Of a stretch of 64,000 nt of DNA, positions 35,551-43,277 are shown one piece after another; within the stretch, counting starts at the first letter, position 1, and each line of letters begins with the position of its first letter. The notes beneath the pieces were generated by a model. It ran no database searches, was not told the DNA's origin, and saw nothing but the letters and a program-made list of their open reading frames with translations. This DNA is from Bdellovibrio sp. (lineage in GTDB: Bacteria; Bdellovibrionota; Bdellovibrionia; Bdellovibrionales; Bdellovibrionaceae). The stretch spans positions 23,156 to 87,155 of the forward strand of contig JANYDD010000053.1 of NCBI GenBank assembly GCA_025359945.1, given 5' to 3'. The translations under genes were made by a program, and so were the position numbers.

Positions 35551-36966
35551 TTACTCGGCCTTAGGCTCGATTTTGGTTTCTTCTTCGGTCTGATTTTCAA
35601 GCTTTTCAAGTTCCATTTTCAAACGCATATCAGCTTGAGTTTTTGCATCTCCCTGAACGACTTGAACTTGGCTCACTGGCGCCGTTGGTATGGGGATGCC
35701 CTCTTGCTTATATTTCTCCAAAACGTCTTTGGCGTCTTGAATCAGCTTGGCCGCTTTTTCTGGATCGTCATAACCTGGAATGGTCATGATGTCCTCGGGC
35801 TTGGCTTCAGCAACAATTTTGAAAGTTCCAAAACCTGATTGGAAAATATTTTGAGCCATCGTCTGAGTCATTCCCGGAATCAACATCAAATTGAAGATGG
35901 CTTCAGCAGTTCTAGAGGCCGCCTTAGAATCCGATAAAATATCAATTTTCCATCCGGTCAGCTTCGAAGCTAACCTAACGTTCTGGCCCTTTTTTCCGAT
36001 CGCTAAACTTAAGTGATTATCTGGAACGACAACTTCAAGTTCTTTATTTTCTTCGTCCATAAAGACCCTTGAAATTTCAGCTGGAGCCAAGGCATTACAC
36101 GCAAACCGGGTCACGTCATCGTTCCATAAAATAATATCAATTTTTTCACCTTTAAGTTCCTGCACAATATTTTGAACGCGGGTGCCCTTCATCCCAACAC
36201 ACGCACCCACTGGATCAACAGTGGGATCTTTCGATCGCACAGCAATTTTAGCGCGTTGTCCGGGCTCGCGAGCGGCGGCGATAATTTCCACCGTTCCGTC
36301 GTAAATTTCCGGAACTTCCATTTCAAAAAGTTTCATTAAATAACGCTCATCGGCCCTAGACATAATGATCTGGGGACCTTTGGTTGTTTGACGAACTTCC
36401 GACAAATAACCCTGCAGCCGATCTCCAGGGCGGTATTCTTCACCCGGAATTTGTTCGCGAGGTGGAATGTAGGCTTCAGTGCGACCTAGGTCGACGACGA
36501 TAGCTCCCCGTTCAACCCGGCGGGCAATCCCCGAAGCAATCTCACCTTTCCGAGATTCAAATTCGTTAAAAATAATATCTCTTTCGGCGTCTCTGACTTT
36601 TTGTAAAATAATTTGTTTGGCTGTTTGGGCTGCAATCCGTCCCAAATCCGAAGAATCTAGTTTAATCCCGATCGAATCATCCAGTTGCGCTTCTGGGTCT
36701 AATTTCAAGGCTTCTTCCAAAATGATCTCAACTTCTTCGTCGATAAATTTTTCTTTGGTGACCACTTCTTTAAATTCATAAAGTTCAATTTCGCCGGACT
36801 GATCATTATACGAAGCTTCAATCTCACGATAGGTTCCAAACTTTTTTCTGGCTGCCACTAACATCCCTTGAGTGACGGCCTCGACGATCACGGCTCGGTC
36901 GATGCCTTTGTCTTTTCCTACTTGTTCGATCACTCGGCTTAAATCTGAAAACATATTATCGGCCAC
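35551..36966 (-). CDS. nusA: Transcription termination/antitermination factor NusA
   Basis: RNA polymerase-binding elongation factor. Domains in order: NusA N-terminal domain (residues 1-125), S1 (RRVERGAIVVDLGRTEAYIP), KH1 and KH2 (VDPVGACVGMKGTRVQNIV; LAIGKKGQNVRLAS), then a helix-hairpin-helix type tail (IPGYDDPEKAAKLIQDAKDV). 471 aa. It lies directly upstream of infB and downstream of rimP, the conserved order. Confidence 0.97.
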   Translation of the reverse strand: MADNMFSDLSRVIEQVGKDKGIDRAVIVEAVTQGMLVAARKKFGTYREIEASYNDQSGEIELYEFKEVVTKEKFIDEEVEIILEEALKLDPEAQLDDSIGIKLDSSDLGRIAAQTAKQIILQKVRDAERDIIFNEFESRKGEIASGIARRVERGAIVVDLGRTEAYIPPREQIPGEEYRPGDRLQGYLSEVRQTTKGPQIIMSRADERYLMKLFEMEVPEIYDGTVEIIAAAREPGQRAKIAVRSKDPTVDPVGACVGMKGTRVQNIVQELKGEKIDIILWNDDVTRFACNALAPAEISRVFMDEENKELEVVVPDNHLSLAIGKKGQNVRLASKLTGWKIDILSDSKAASRTAEAIFNLMLIPGMTQTMAQNIFQSGFGTFKIVAEAKPEDIMTIPGYDDPEKAAKLIQDAKDVLEKYKQEGIPIPTAPVSQVQVVQGDAKTQADMRLKMELEKLENQTEEETKIEPKAE

Positions 36967-37009
36967 GATGACAACCTCACTTTTTTAGTTTCTAAAGTAC
37001 AAAAAATAA

Positions 37010-37912
37010 CTAATGCTTCTTTTTCCACGAACTACCCGCTGCGAAATTCTTTCCCGCCGTTTGGCCAAACTTGGTTTTTCCAAAGGGTGCCGCTTTTGCG
37101 GCCTTGCCAGACTTCTGACCTGGCTTGAGGGAAGGACGCTCTTTATCGGGGATTCCATATTCAAAAACCAGATTCGCTTTCTCTACGTCTTCCCATGGAA
37201 GATGAAATTCCCCACTTCCATCATCCAGACTCATTCCCGTTTCGCTAGTTTTCGTCAATATAAAGTTCAACTGATACGATTTTTGAAACTGCGGATTGGT
37301 ATATCCCTGCTCAGAAAATGGGCGTTTTGATTTTATCCAAATCTTTTTTCCAACCACGCCTTCAAAATGCCAAGGCTTTCGCAACTGGCGCTCAAGTCCT
37401 GGCGACGAAACTTCAAGACTGTAGGACCCGCCGGGAATCACGTCCTCAACATCCAAAACTAAATTTAAAGCCCGCGAATATTGCGCGCAATCATTCACGC
37501 TAATTGCCTCGCTGCTAATTTTAGATTCCGAAAGATAAGACGGATTCTCAACAGACGGATTCTCAACAATCGGACCAAAGGCAGCCGAAACAACGGGCAA
37601 ATTTTCGTAAGTTTCAACTGAGCCGAAAGTTTCACCGGCCGCTTTGTTTTCAGGCTCGATATAAATCTCCGCCATTCTCGTCGCCGACTCTTGACCCTGG
37701 TCACCGACCGTCTTGTCCAATGAACTGGCTTCTGCCAGTTGCAGCGAAGAATCGTCTTTTGATAACTTCTTTCGAACTTTATCGATATAGATTCGAAGCG
37801 TGCGATGGTGGCCTGCTCCGATCATCTCGATATCATATAGCTTTAGGCCCTCGCGTTGCGCGACTTCAGAGGCCAAACTTTCGACTTTTGATAAAATTTC
37901 TTTATTGTGCAT
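37010..37912 (-). CDS. rimP: Ribosome maturation factor RimP with large insertion
   Basis: Helps mature the 30S subunit. The two RimP parts are clear: the N-terminal segment (LASEVAQREGLKLYDIEMIG, then RTLRIYIDK) and the second part (DCAQYSRALNLVLDVED, SLEVSSPGLERQLRKPWHF) with the usual C-terminal Sm-like domain. Between them are about 90 extra acidic and polar residues (about 48-140), including a tandem ENPSVENPS encoded by a 15-base repeat, and there is a Lys/Gly-rich tail of about 40 residues. 300 aa, against about 150 in the family. Position before nusA supports the assignment. Confidence 0.88.
   Translation of the reverse strand: MHNKEILSKVESLASEVAQREGLKLYDIEMIGAGHHRTLRIYIDKVRKKLSKDDSSLQLAEASSLDKTVGDQGQESATRMAEIYIEPENKAAGETFGSVETYENLPVVSAAFGPIVENPSVENPSYLSESKISSEAISVNDCAQYSRALNLVLDVEDVIPGGSYSLEVSSPGLERQLRKPWHFEGVVGKKIWIKSKRPFSEQGYTNPQFQKSYQLNFILTKTSETGMSLDDGSGEFHLPWEDVEKANLVFEYGIPDKERPSLKPGQKSGKAAKAAPFGKTKFGQTAGKNFAAGSSWKKKH
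37540..37569. repeat. Tandem 15-base repeat inside rimP
   Basis: ACGGATTCTCAACAG is followed directly by a copy that differs only at the last base. It encodes the duplicated VENPS unit in the rimP insertion and keeps the frame. Confidence 0.85.
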
Positions 37913-37918
37913 GTTTAT

Positions 37919-37945
37919 AAAATAAAAATGGGCTGTTACCAGCCC
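37919..37945 (-). terminator. Intrinsic terminator or attenuator between the GNAT gene and rimP
   Basis: On the minus strand GGGCTG, loop GTAA and CAGCCC (37945-37930) are followed by ATTTTTATTTT, a classic intrinsic terminator. It lies only 18 bases before the rimP start and 35 bases after the GNAT stop, so either the rimP operon has its promoter between hairpin and start, which is too little room, or the hairpin works as an attenuator in the leader. Confidence 0.75.
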
Positions 37946-37980
37946 TTCGGGGAATTTTTTAACAAATATAAGTATTTAAA

Positions 37981-38436
37981 TCAACCTTTAAAATTTCCGA
38001 AGCTCATCACCCAGGCGTCGTGTCCGTCCGAGTAGTATGCTTTTCGAATGGAATCACAAACAAAACCAAATTTTTTATACAACTGCAATGCACGATGGTT
38101 TTGGCTATGGACCTCTAACCACAGGGGTTTATTCAGTTGCACTTGAATCTGGTTCAAAGCTTTCAAAGCCAAACCTTGCTGTCGAAATTTGGGGTGAACC
38201 CAAAAATAAAGAATCTCGGTGGCGTCAGCGTGGGCCAGGGGAACCCATAACCCCACAAGCCTAGCGCCCAGAAAAAAACCTTCTGCATTGTTTTTAATCA
38301 CTTCTTTTTGGATCTCGGCAAAGGACCAATGCCAAAAGTATTTGGGGCTGGTTTCATTTTCCCAATCGGCAGAAACGCAGCTGACAAGATCTTGCGAAGT
38401 TAATTTGCGAAACGTGAGCAGTAGTTCGCTTTTCAA
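37981..38436 (-). CDS. GNAT family N-acetyltransferase (RimI-like)
   Basis: 151 aa acetyltransferase with the acetyl-CoA-binding pattern FWVHPKFRQQGLALKALNQI (motif A, R-x-x-G-x-A) near residues 77-97, followed by LWLEVHSQNHRALQLYKKFGF, the motif B/C region typical of RimI-type enzymes that acetylate protein N-termini. The substrate is unknown. The start overlaps the stop of the upstream SurA-like gene by four bases. Confidence 0.85.
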   Translation of the reverse strand: MKSELLLTFRKLTSQDLVSCVSADWENETSPKYFWHWSFAEIQKEVIKNNAEGFFLGARLVGLWVPLAHADATEILYFWVHPKFRQQGLALKALNQIQVQLNKPLWLEVHSQNHRALQLYKKFGFVCDSIRKAYYSDGHDAWVMSFGNFKG

Positions 38437-39197
38437 ACCGAGGGCTCGGTTAAAACGCGCAGCCGATGCTTTTTCTTTAATGCTTCGAAATGGTTGCGCA
38501 ACTTTTCTTCTTGCTTTCGCTGAGTCAAAAAATCGACGATATTTTCTCGAAATTCGGCGATAGGCCGATTGCCGAAGCGAATGCGATTTTTATCAAAATA
38601 TTCTTTGATTTCGGATTCCGAAGGAGTGGTCAGTGCTTTTTCAGACATCAACTGAAAATATTTTTGCGCCCGCATTTTTCGCCGCAACAGTTTCAAAATT
38701 TCTTTTTCCTGAGCCTGCGACGGCGACCACAACGGACTGCCACGTATCGCTGGAAGAATCGCTGCCGTTCGCGTTTTTAAAAGATCCTCGTCGACTTTTG
38801 CCACATCAAATTGATCTGATTCAGCTTCAACAAGAGCCTCTAACATATTAGAATTTAATTGCTTTTTAAAACCATCACTGGTGACATCAGGGGGTCCTTC
38901 CAACAGCGGATTTTTGGGCGGATTTTTGGGCTGCTTTTTGTTGGCAATATTTTCCACCAGAAACCAGCGCTCGATAAACGCAGATAACAAAACTTCACGA
39001 GTAGTAATCACCGACGTACCCTGCACGCCGACTTGAGCTAAAGCTTCGCTCTTTTTAAAAGCAGTATCCGGTTTGGGCGAACCCCGCGCAGCGGCGGTCG
39101 CGCCGAATAGAAAACAAAACACCAACGACATTGGTAGCGAATTACCATGCTTGGGTGAACAGATCTGGTGTTTTGGGTAAAGAAAATAAAATCTCAT
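38433..39197 (-). CDS. Exported SurA-like protein of unknown function
   Basis: 254 aa from the ATG at 39197. A hydrophobic segment MSLVFCFLFGATAAARG near residue 23 is a likely signal, so a later ATG (39131) is also possible. The rest is mostly helical and resembles the N-terminal chaperone half of SurA/PrsA-type proteins: SALITTREVLLS-like segment at the start and TPSESEIKEYFDKNRIRFG near the end. No parvulin domain follows. It would act in the periplasm as a folding helper, but this is inferred from weak similarity. Confidence 0.55.
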   Translation of the reverse strand: MRFYFLYPKHQICSPKHGNSLPMSLVFCFLFGATAAARGSPKPDTAFKKSEALAQVGVQGTSVITTREVLLSAFIERWFLVENIANKKQPKNPPKNPLLEGPPDVTSDGFKKQLNSNMLEALVEAESDQFDVAKVDEDLLKTRTAAILPAIRGSPLWSPSQAQEKEILKLLRRKMRAQKYFQLMSEKALTTPSESEIKEYFDKNRIRFGNRPIAEFRENIVDFLTQRKQEEKLRNHFEALKKKHRLRVLTEPSV

Positions 39198-39471
39198 TGA
39201 CCTAATGCTAACGGTTTTGTTCTTCAAAGTCATGCCCTTCAAGCCAGAGCTTCCGCTTGAAAAATGGGGATTTAGAAGGTCACCCTTCTCACGCCCTCGC
39301 TATAAAATACTTAGTGAGACGCAGCCAAGTTTTTCCCAAAAAATGAAACTACGGTTACATAGGGGTTATGATCGGGGTTAGGCCCATCGGTAAGTCGAAA
39401 AAAAGTCGAAGTCGGGTTAAAAAACTCTTTTTGGGTTAGCCGTCGCTCGATTTCAGGCCCCGTCATAGAAT

Positions 39472-40584
39472 TTAGAAATTGTACTTAGCTAAAAATAACA
39501 GCTGATAATAACTTAGGCGCTCGAGCGGGTTGTTATTTCCGTTGTTGGGGGTGGTGTAAATATTTTGATAATTGGCGGTACTGGTTTTGTAGGTCAGATT
39601 CCACATATATCTGAAATCTATCCCCAACGCGAATTTCTCGGTCAGATCGAAATCAAAACCAGTTGTTAAACCCCAATCCAAAGATTGGGAATCCGCTTGG
39701 TTGTTCAAAAGGTTCCAACGTGTATCGCGATAAGTTCGGTATGAAAAAGCAACCACTCCGCCGGCATTGGGCTGGAATGAACCCTCCATAAACACACCTT
39801 TGATCGCGAAATCGAAAGAATAATGGTCTACGTTGGTGACGCGATTGTAGTAATTGGTGCCGATCAGGGCTCCATCTCGCTGAGTCAGTTCGTAGTTAGA
39901 TGCCAAGAAATCACCTTGGACGATCATGCTATCACTTAGCTTTGAACCCACGGCGACTCCGGCTGAATAATTTCCGCGAACGTTATTGGCATCCATATAT
40001 CCTGGGATGCCACCCAGGCCGCCGACGAAAATGCGGCGAGATGGCTTTTTCTCTTCTTTAATTTCTGCGATCGGTGCCACGATCGTTTGTGCCGGTACTA
40101 CTTGAGTCACCGGAACTACCACTGGCTGTTGCTGTTGTTGGCCGTTTAGATTATTGATTCGATCGCCAAACAGGGCGTCCGAGCGACGACGTTCGTCTTC
40201 CATACGCGACTGTTCTAGTTTCTCGACGATTTTTTGTTCGGTTTGCAGTTCTGATTCCTGACGGGCTTTTCGCAAACGCTCGGTCGGAGACTCCATTAAA
40301 GGGGTAGCTTCGATAATTGTCGTTGGTTGCTTTTGGACTCGTTGCTGAACTTGCGGTGCCTGTTGCTGAGGCTGCTGCACATTCACTTGAACTGACGAAG
40401 ACGCATTGCCGTTTTTAGCCTGTTGAGAAATGCGATCGATCTCCGAGTTTAAGTCTTCGTCTAAATCGGCCTGCGCCCAGGCGAAATTGGCCATAGTTAA
40501 AACCACAAGAATCTTCAAGGACGCGCTTGAGGCTTGCCCAACCCAATTGAATTTGTTTTTGAAAGCCGTTTGTCGAGTAGTCAT
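39472..40584 (-). CDS. Predicted outer-membrane protein with Q-rich and coiled-coil N-terminus
   Basis: 370 aa. Signal peptide to about residue 37 (LKILVVLTMANFAWA), then a Gln-rich segment (QVNVQQPQQQAPQVQQ), a charged coiled-coil stretch (ERLRKARQESELQTEQKIVE), a second QQQQQ run and a Pro/Val linker. From about residue 185 the sequence is strand-rich and ends YQLLFLAKYNF, with the terminal Phe of a beta-barrel. TAAGGAGA precedes the ATG. The function is unknown; the long periplasmic part may contact other envelope proteins. It is separated by 274 bases from the next leftward gene. Confidence 0.7.
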   Translation of the reverse strand: MTTRQTAFKNKFNWVGQASSASLKILVVLTMANFAWAQADLDEDLNSEIDRISQQAKNGNASSSVQVNVQQPQQQAPQVQQRVQKQPTTIIEATPLMESPTERLRKARQESELQTEQKIVEKLEQSRMEDERRRSDALFGDRINNLNGQQQQQPVVVPVTQVVPAQTIVAPIAEIKEEKKPSRRIFVGGLGGIPGYMDANNVRGNYSAGVAVGSKLSDSMIVQGDFLASNYELTQRDGALIGTNYYNRVTNVDHYSFDFAIKGVFMEGSFQPNAGGVVAFSYRTYRDTRWNLLNNQADSQSLDWGLTTGFDFDLTEKFALGIDFRYMWNLTYKTSTANYQNIYTTPNNGNNNPLERLSYYQLLFLAKYNF

Positions 40585-40781
40585 AAACTCTCCTTACTTA
40601 ATTAAAATAATCCAATTGATATTAGAGCAAACCTGGGACCATAGACTGGGCTTTATGGTGTTTAGCTAAATACTTGAAATATTGGGAATTATTTCTGTTA
40701 GAAATTTTCGACCGCTGGGTACGGGTGATGAACTTTTAATCACTAAGCGCAAAAAAGCTGAGCATCACGTGAAAAAGGACC

Positions 40782-40810
40782 TTGAGTCGAAGCTCATAAA
40801 ACTCTATGAC
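40782..40810 (+). promoter_or_regulatory. Promoter for tRNA-Leu(CAA)
   Basis: TTGAGT (5 of 6) and TATGAC (4 of 6) are separated by exactly 17 bases and end 10 bases before the mature tRNA start, so transcription would start at or a few bases before it. Confidence 0.6.
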
Positions 40811-40820
40811 TAGATTTCTT

Positions 40821-40907
40821 GGCCCTGTGGTGGAATTGGTAGACGCGCTGGACTCAAAATCCAGTGTCCGTAAGGGCGTGGGAGTTCGATTCTCCCCGGG
40901 GCCACCA
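40821..40907 (+). tRNA. tRNA-Leu(CAA) with encoded CCA
   Basis: The acceptor stem GGCCCTG pairs with CGGGGCC, with one G-U pair. The anticodon stem-loop CTGGA/TCCAG carries CAA (reads UUG), a long type II variable arm follows (GTGTCCGTAAGGGCGT region), and the T arm is GGGAG-TTCGATT-CTCCC. Discriminator A and CCA are encoded. The long variable arm and anticodon agree on leucine. Confidence 0.97.
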
Positions 40908-41220
40908 CATAAGCAAGTATTGGCTGTTCTCATTTAAGTGTTGGTCCCCTCAAAATCAAAAGTATTCGAACTCCTCTGCCCCTTCATATCAAAAACCTCA
41001 AAGCAAGTTGACCGCGCGGGTTCCAATGTCATTTGAATGTTGACCGAACTTAGAGACAAACCCGACATTGGATGTCGAAGATAAAATCGAAACTGACGTT
41101 TTATTTTAAAAGGGAAGTATGGACTGCGGGCGAAAAGCTGGAGTCGAACCTATTAAGGAATTAGTGATGGCAGGCTGACTCAAGATGCTCTAGAAAAGAG
41201 CAATTTAAAAGGGGTCAGAA

Positions 41221-41613
41221 ATGGGAAAGCCAAGAAGAAAGTTTAGTAACGAGGTCAAAGTGAAGGCGGTGGATGATTACGTTTCAGGCCGCCGGTCGGC
41301 CGCGCAGGTTGCCGCTGAGCTAGAGACAACACCAACTCAAGTTTATAGTTGGAGAGTTCAGCTTGAGGAAAAAGCAAAGGGGTTGAAAGTTGATGAGTTG
41401 ACATCTGCGGATCGAAATCCAGCCGATGCTTTGGTGATCCATCAGTTGCTGAAAGAGCGAGACACCTATCAAAAAACTGTTGGTGAGCAAACGGTGATCA
41501 TCGAGCTTTTAAAAAAACGCCTACGATCGACGAGCTCACAACAGCGGAGCGAATTGACTGGGTTAATCGAAACTTTAGAGCGGTCGGTTCAAAGAAGAAA
41601 GCGCGGCGAATAG
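41221..41613 (+). CDS. IS3-family transposase OrfA
   Basis: 130 aa. Helix-turn-helix near residues 8-45 (KFSNEVKVKAVDDYVSGRRS, then AELETTPTQVYSWRVQLE), followed by a leucine-zipper-like region (LLKERDTYQKTVGEQTVIIE). These DNA-binding and multimerisation parts are usual for IS3 OrfA. The A7 run at 41511-41517 within the gene is the likely slippage site for making the OrfAB fusion. Confidence 0.92.
   Translation: MGKPRRKFSNEVKVKAVDDYVSGRRSAAQVAAELETTPTQVYSWRVQLEEKAKGLKVDELTSADRNPADALVIHQLLKERDTYQKTVGEQTVIIELLKKRLRSTSSQQRSELTGLIETLERSVQRRKRGE
41511..41517 (+). promoter_or_regulatory. A7 programmed -1 frameshift site
   Basis: Seven A residues in the OrfA end. In the -1 frame the sequence stays open from here through the orfB start and reads like protein (ELTTAERIDWVNRNFRAVGS, KKKARRIVNLAES). 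Slippage would fuse OrfA to OrfB, as is known for IS3 elements. Confidence 0.75.
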
Positions 41614-42437
41614 TGAATCTCGCCGAGAGCACTTACTACAGCGATCCAAAGGTATCCCGCAAAGATCGTGACGAGCAGGATGCAGATATTCGGGGCAAGG
41701 TTGAGCAGATCAGGGTTGAGTTCCCGAAGACAGGGTATCGGATGTTGCTGGCGCATTTAAAGCGCGCTGGAGTGAGTATTGGCGAGCGAAAGCTTCGAAG
41801 GATTTTGACAAAATTTGATCTGAAGTTTCGTGCCAAAAAAAGATTTGTTGCGACGACCGATTCGAATCACTGTCATGAAGTCCATCCAAATTTAATCGAA
41901 GAGTTCACGGTGAACGGAGTTAATCAGGTATGGACCGCTGACATCACTTACATCCGAATCAACACTGGGTTTGTTTATTTGGCCGTCGTCATGGATATTT
42001 TTTCTCGGAAAATTATCGGTTGGTCGATCTCGAAAAAAATCGATGGAGCACTTGCAATCTCGGCCTTAAGAATGGCGATTGAGAGACGTCAGCCCCCGCG
42101 AGGCGTGATCCATCATTCAGATCGCGGGGTCCAATACCTTTGTGAGGCCTACGTAAAAATCCTCGATGAAAATGGATTCCACAAATCCTGCTCAAGAAAA
42201 GGAAACCCATACGACAATGCTTGGACCGAATCATTGATGAAGACCTTGAAGTACGAAGAAATCCACATGCGAGAATACGACACATATCTCGAAGTGGTTG
42301 AGCAACTGCCACAATTTATCGAGGAGGTTTACAACAAGAAGCGTCTGCACTCATCCATTGGCTACTTGCCACCGGAGGAGTTTGAAAATATGGTTTTAAA
42401 CAAAAATAACGTCAGCCAACCAAATCTAAAACTCTAA
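41613..42437 (+). CDS. IS3-family transposase OrfB (DDE integrase domain)
   Basis: 274 aa from the GTG at 41613, but the frame is open back to the A7 site at 41511 and the protein is probably made as an OrfAB fusion. The rve core shows VWTADITYIR (Asp 1), HHSDRGVQY (Asp 2) and NPYDNAWTESLMKTLK (Glu), plus an N-terminal HTH_21 segment (LRKILTKFDLKFRAK-like). The catalytic residues are intact, so the element may still be active. Confidence 0.95.
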   Translation: MNLAESTYYSDPKVSRKDRDEQDADIRGKVEQIRVEFPKTGYRMLLAHLKRAGVSIGERKLRRILTKFDLKFRAKKRFVATTDSNHCHEVHPNLIEEFTVNGVNQVWTADITYIRINTGFVYLAVVMDIFSRKIIGWSISKKIDGALAISALRMAIERRQPPRGVIHHSDRGVQYLCEAYVKILDENGFHKSCSRKGNPYDNAWTESLMKTLKYEEIHMREYDTYLEVVEQLPQFIEEVYNKKRLHSSIGYLPPEEFENMVLNKNNVSQPNLKL

Positions 42438-42497
42438 GTGGTTGGGCTCCAATAAAACGCCCGCACTTCAGTTGAAGATTATCATTAGGAGGAACTG

Positions 42498-42806
42498 ATG
42501 GAGAAATATCCGAAAAAACGCCCTACAAGAAGGCCTTCCCACCCTGGGGAGATACTAAAGAGTCTGTGGCTTGATGAGCTTGGCTACAGTCAGTCTTATT
42601 TTTCAGAACTCCTGGTTGAGGCGTCGGGCGGATTGTCTAAAAAGTCTACGCTGCAAACGAAACTCAATGAAGTTATTAGCGGTAAAAGAGCAATGAGTGC
42701 GGATTTTGCTGTTCTTATCAGTAAAGTGCTTAAGAGCAGTCCTAAGATGTGGATGAACCTACAGATACAGCTCGATATTTGGGAAGCTGAAGATAGGGCT
42801 GTATAA
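42498..42806 (+). CDS. HigA-family antitoxin, no toxin gene present
   Basis: 102 aa HTH protein. PSHPGEILKSLWLDELGYSQ, ISGKRAMSADFAVLISK and MWMNLQIQLDIWEAE match the HigA antitoxin family; a short insertion (LLVEASGGLSKKSTLQT) lies in the second HTH helix region. A strong AGGAGG site precedes the ATG. HigB toxins normally sit immediately upstream, but here that place is taken by the IS3 element, which ends 33 bases before, so this may be an orphan remnant of a toxin-antitoxin pair. Confidence 0.82.
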   Translation: MEKYPKKRPTRRPSHPGEILKSLWLDELGYSQSYFSELLVEASGGLSKKSTLQTKLNEVISGKRAMSADFAVLISKVLKSSPKMWMNLQIQLDIWEAEDRAV

Positions 42807-42940
42807 ATGTCAACCTAATCGGGGTAAGATCAGTTTTCGGGCTACTCGAAGTTTCTCATGTCACCAAGAAAGTAGTTGATATTGACTCCAGCCAACCTGG
42901 CTTTTTCAAGGCCGTTGGCGACCATTTCTTTTGAGTGCAA

Positions 42941-43096
42941 ATGCTTGAGACAAAGAAGCGTTTGATTGAAATCGTCTCATCGAACCGAGTTTTGAGGAAT
43001 GAAAGTATTGAAATTGTTTTTAGAAAACCCTTCGCCATCCTGGTCAAAAAGAGCGATGGAATGAATTGGTGGACCCAACCAGAGTCGAACTGGTGA
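42941..43096 (+). pseudogene. C-terminal remnant of a site-specific recombinase running into tRNA-Ala
   Basis: An open stretch reads ETKKRLIEIVSSNRV, then ESIEIVFRKPFAILVKKSDG and WWTQPESNW before a stop inside the tRNA-Ala gene (antisense). It aligns by eye with the end of the intact serine recombinase at 58254 (HKRLVILRNVLSNLSL, SSFKVLAQIKNKG, PGPDLNW), which likewise runs antisense into a tRNA. Upstream in the same frame are an in-frame TGA and another protein-like stretch (TKKVVDIDSSQPGFFKAVGD) that could be more of it. Confidence 0.5.
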
Positions 43097-43141
43097 CTTA
43101 TCCATGCCATGGACATATGATACCAACTTCACCATGGGCCC
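43067..43141 (-). tRNA. tRNA-Ala(GGC) with encoded CCA
   Basis: The minus strand folds as a complete tRNA. The acceptor GGGCCCA pairs with TGGGTCC, including the G3-U70 pair that marks alanine tRNAs. The anticodon arm TGTCC/GGATA carries GGC, the T arm is ACCAG-TTCGACT-CTGGT, and CCA is encoded. The D arm is GTGA/TCAT. The anticodon and G3-U70 agree, so the gene is probably functional although a recombinase remnant overlaps its 3' part. Confidence 0.93.
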
Positions 43142-43277
43142 CCGAGTGACGTAGTTAGCAAAACTATTTTGATCTTGATACATTTTTTTTTAAAACCAAT
43201 AATGTTTCCGAAGTTCGTTTTCAATTATTCAGCAAGCTAAAAAAAATAAAGCCTTCAATAGAAAAGGAAAACCACCA

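Larger units (their letters stand above)
41125..42465 (+). mobile_element. IS3-family insertion sequence
   Basis: 1341 bases. TGCGGGCG at 41125-41132 and its complement CGCCCGCA at 42458-42465 form the outer ends (TG...CA as in the family). After a six-base mismatch the inner parts TGGAGTCGAACC (41139-41150) and the complement of 42440-42451 match in 10 of 12. It encodes overlapping orfA and orfB in a -1 relation. No flanking direct repeat of 3-5 bases is evident, so the element is old or the ends are set slightly wrong. Confidence 0.75.

Noticed and set aside
40736..40933. 65-aa minus-strand frame across tRNA-Leu(CAA)
   Set aside because: Typical antisense translation of a tRNA gene, with no recombinase-like part upstream.
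42856..43116. 86-aa minus-strand frame near tRNA-Ala
   Set aside because: Antisense to the recombinase remnant and overlapping the tRNA; the plus frame is the meaningful one.
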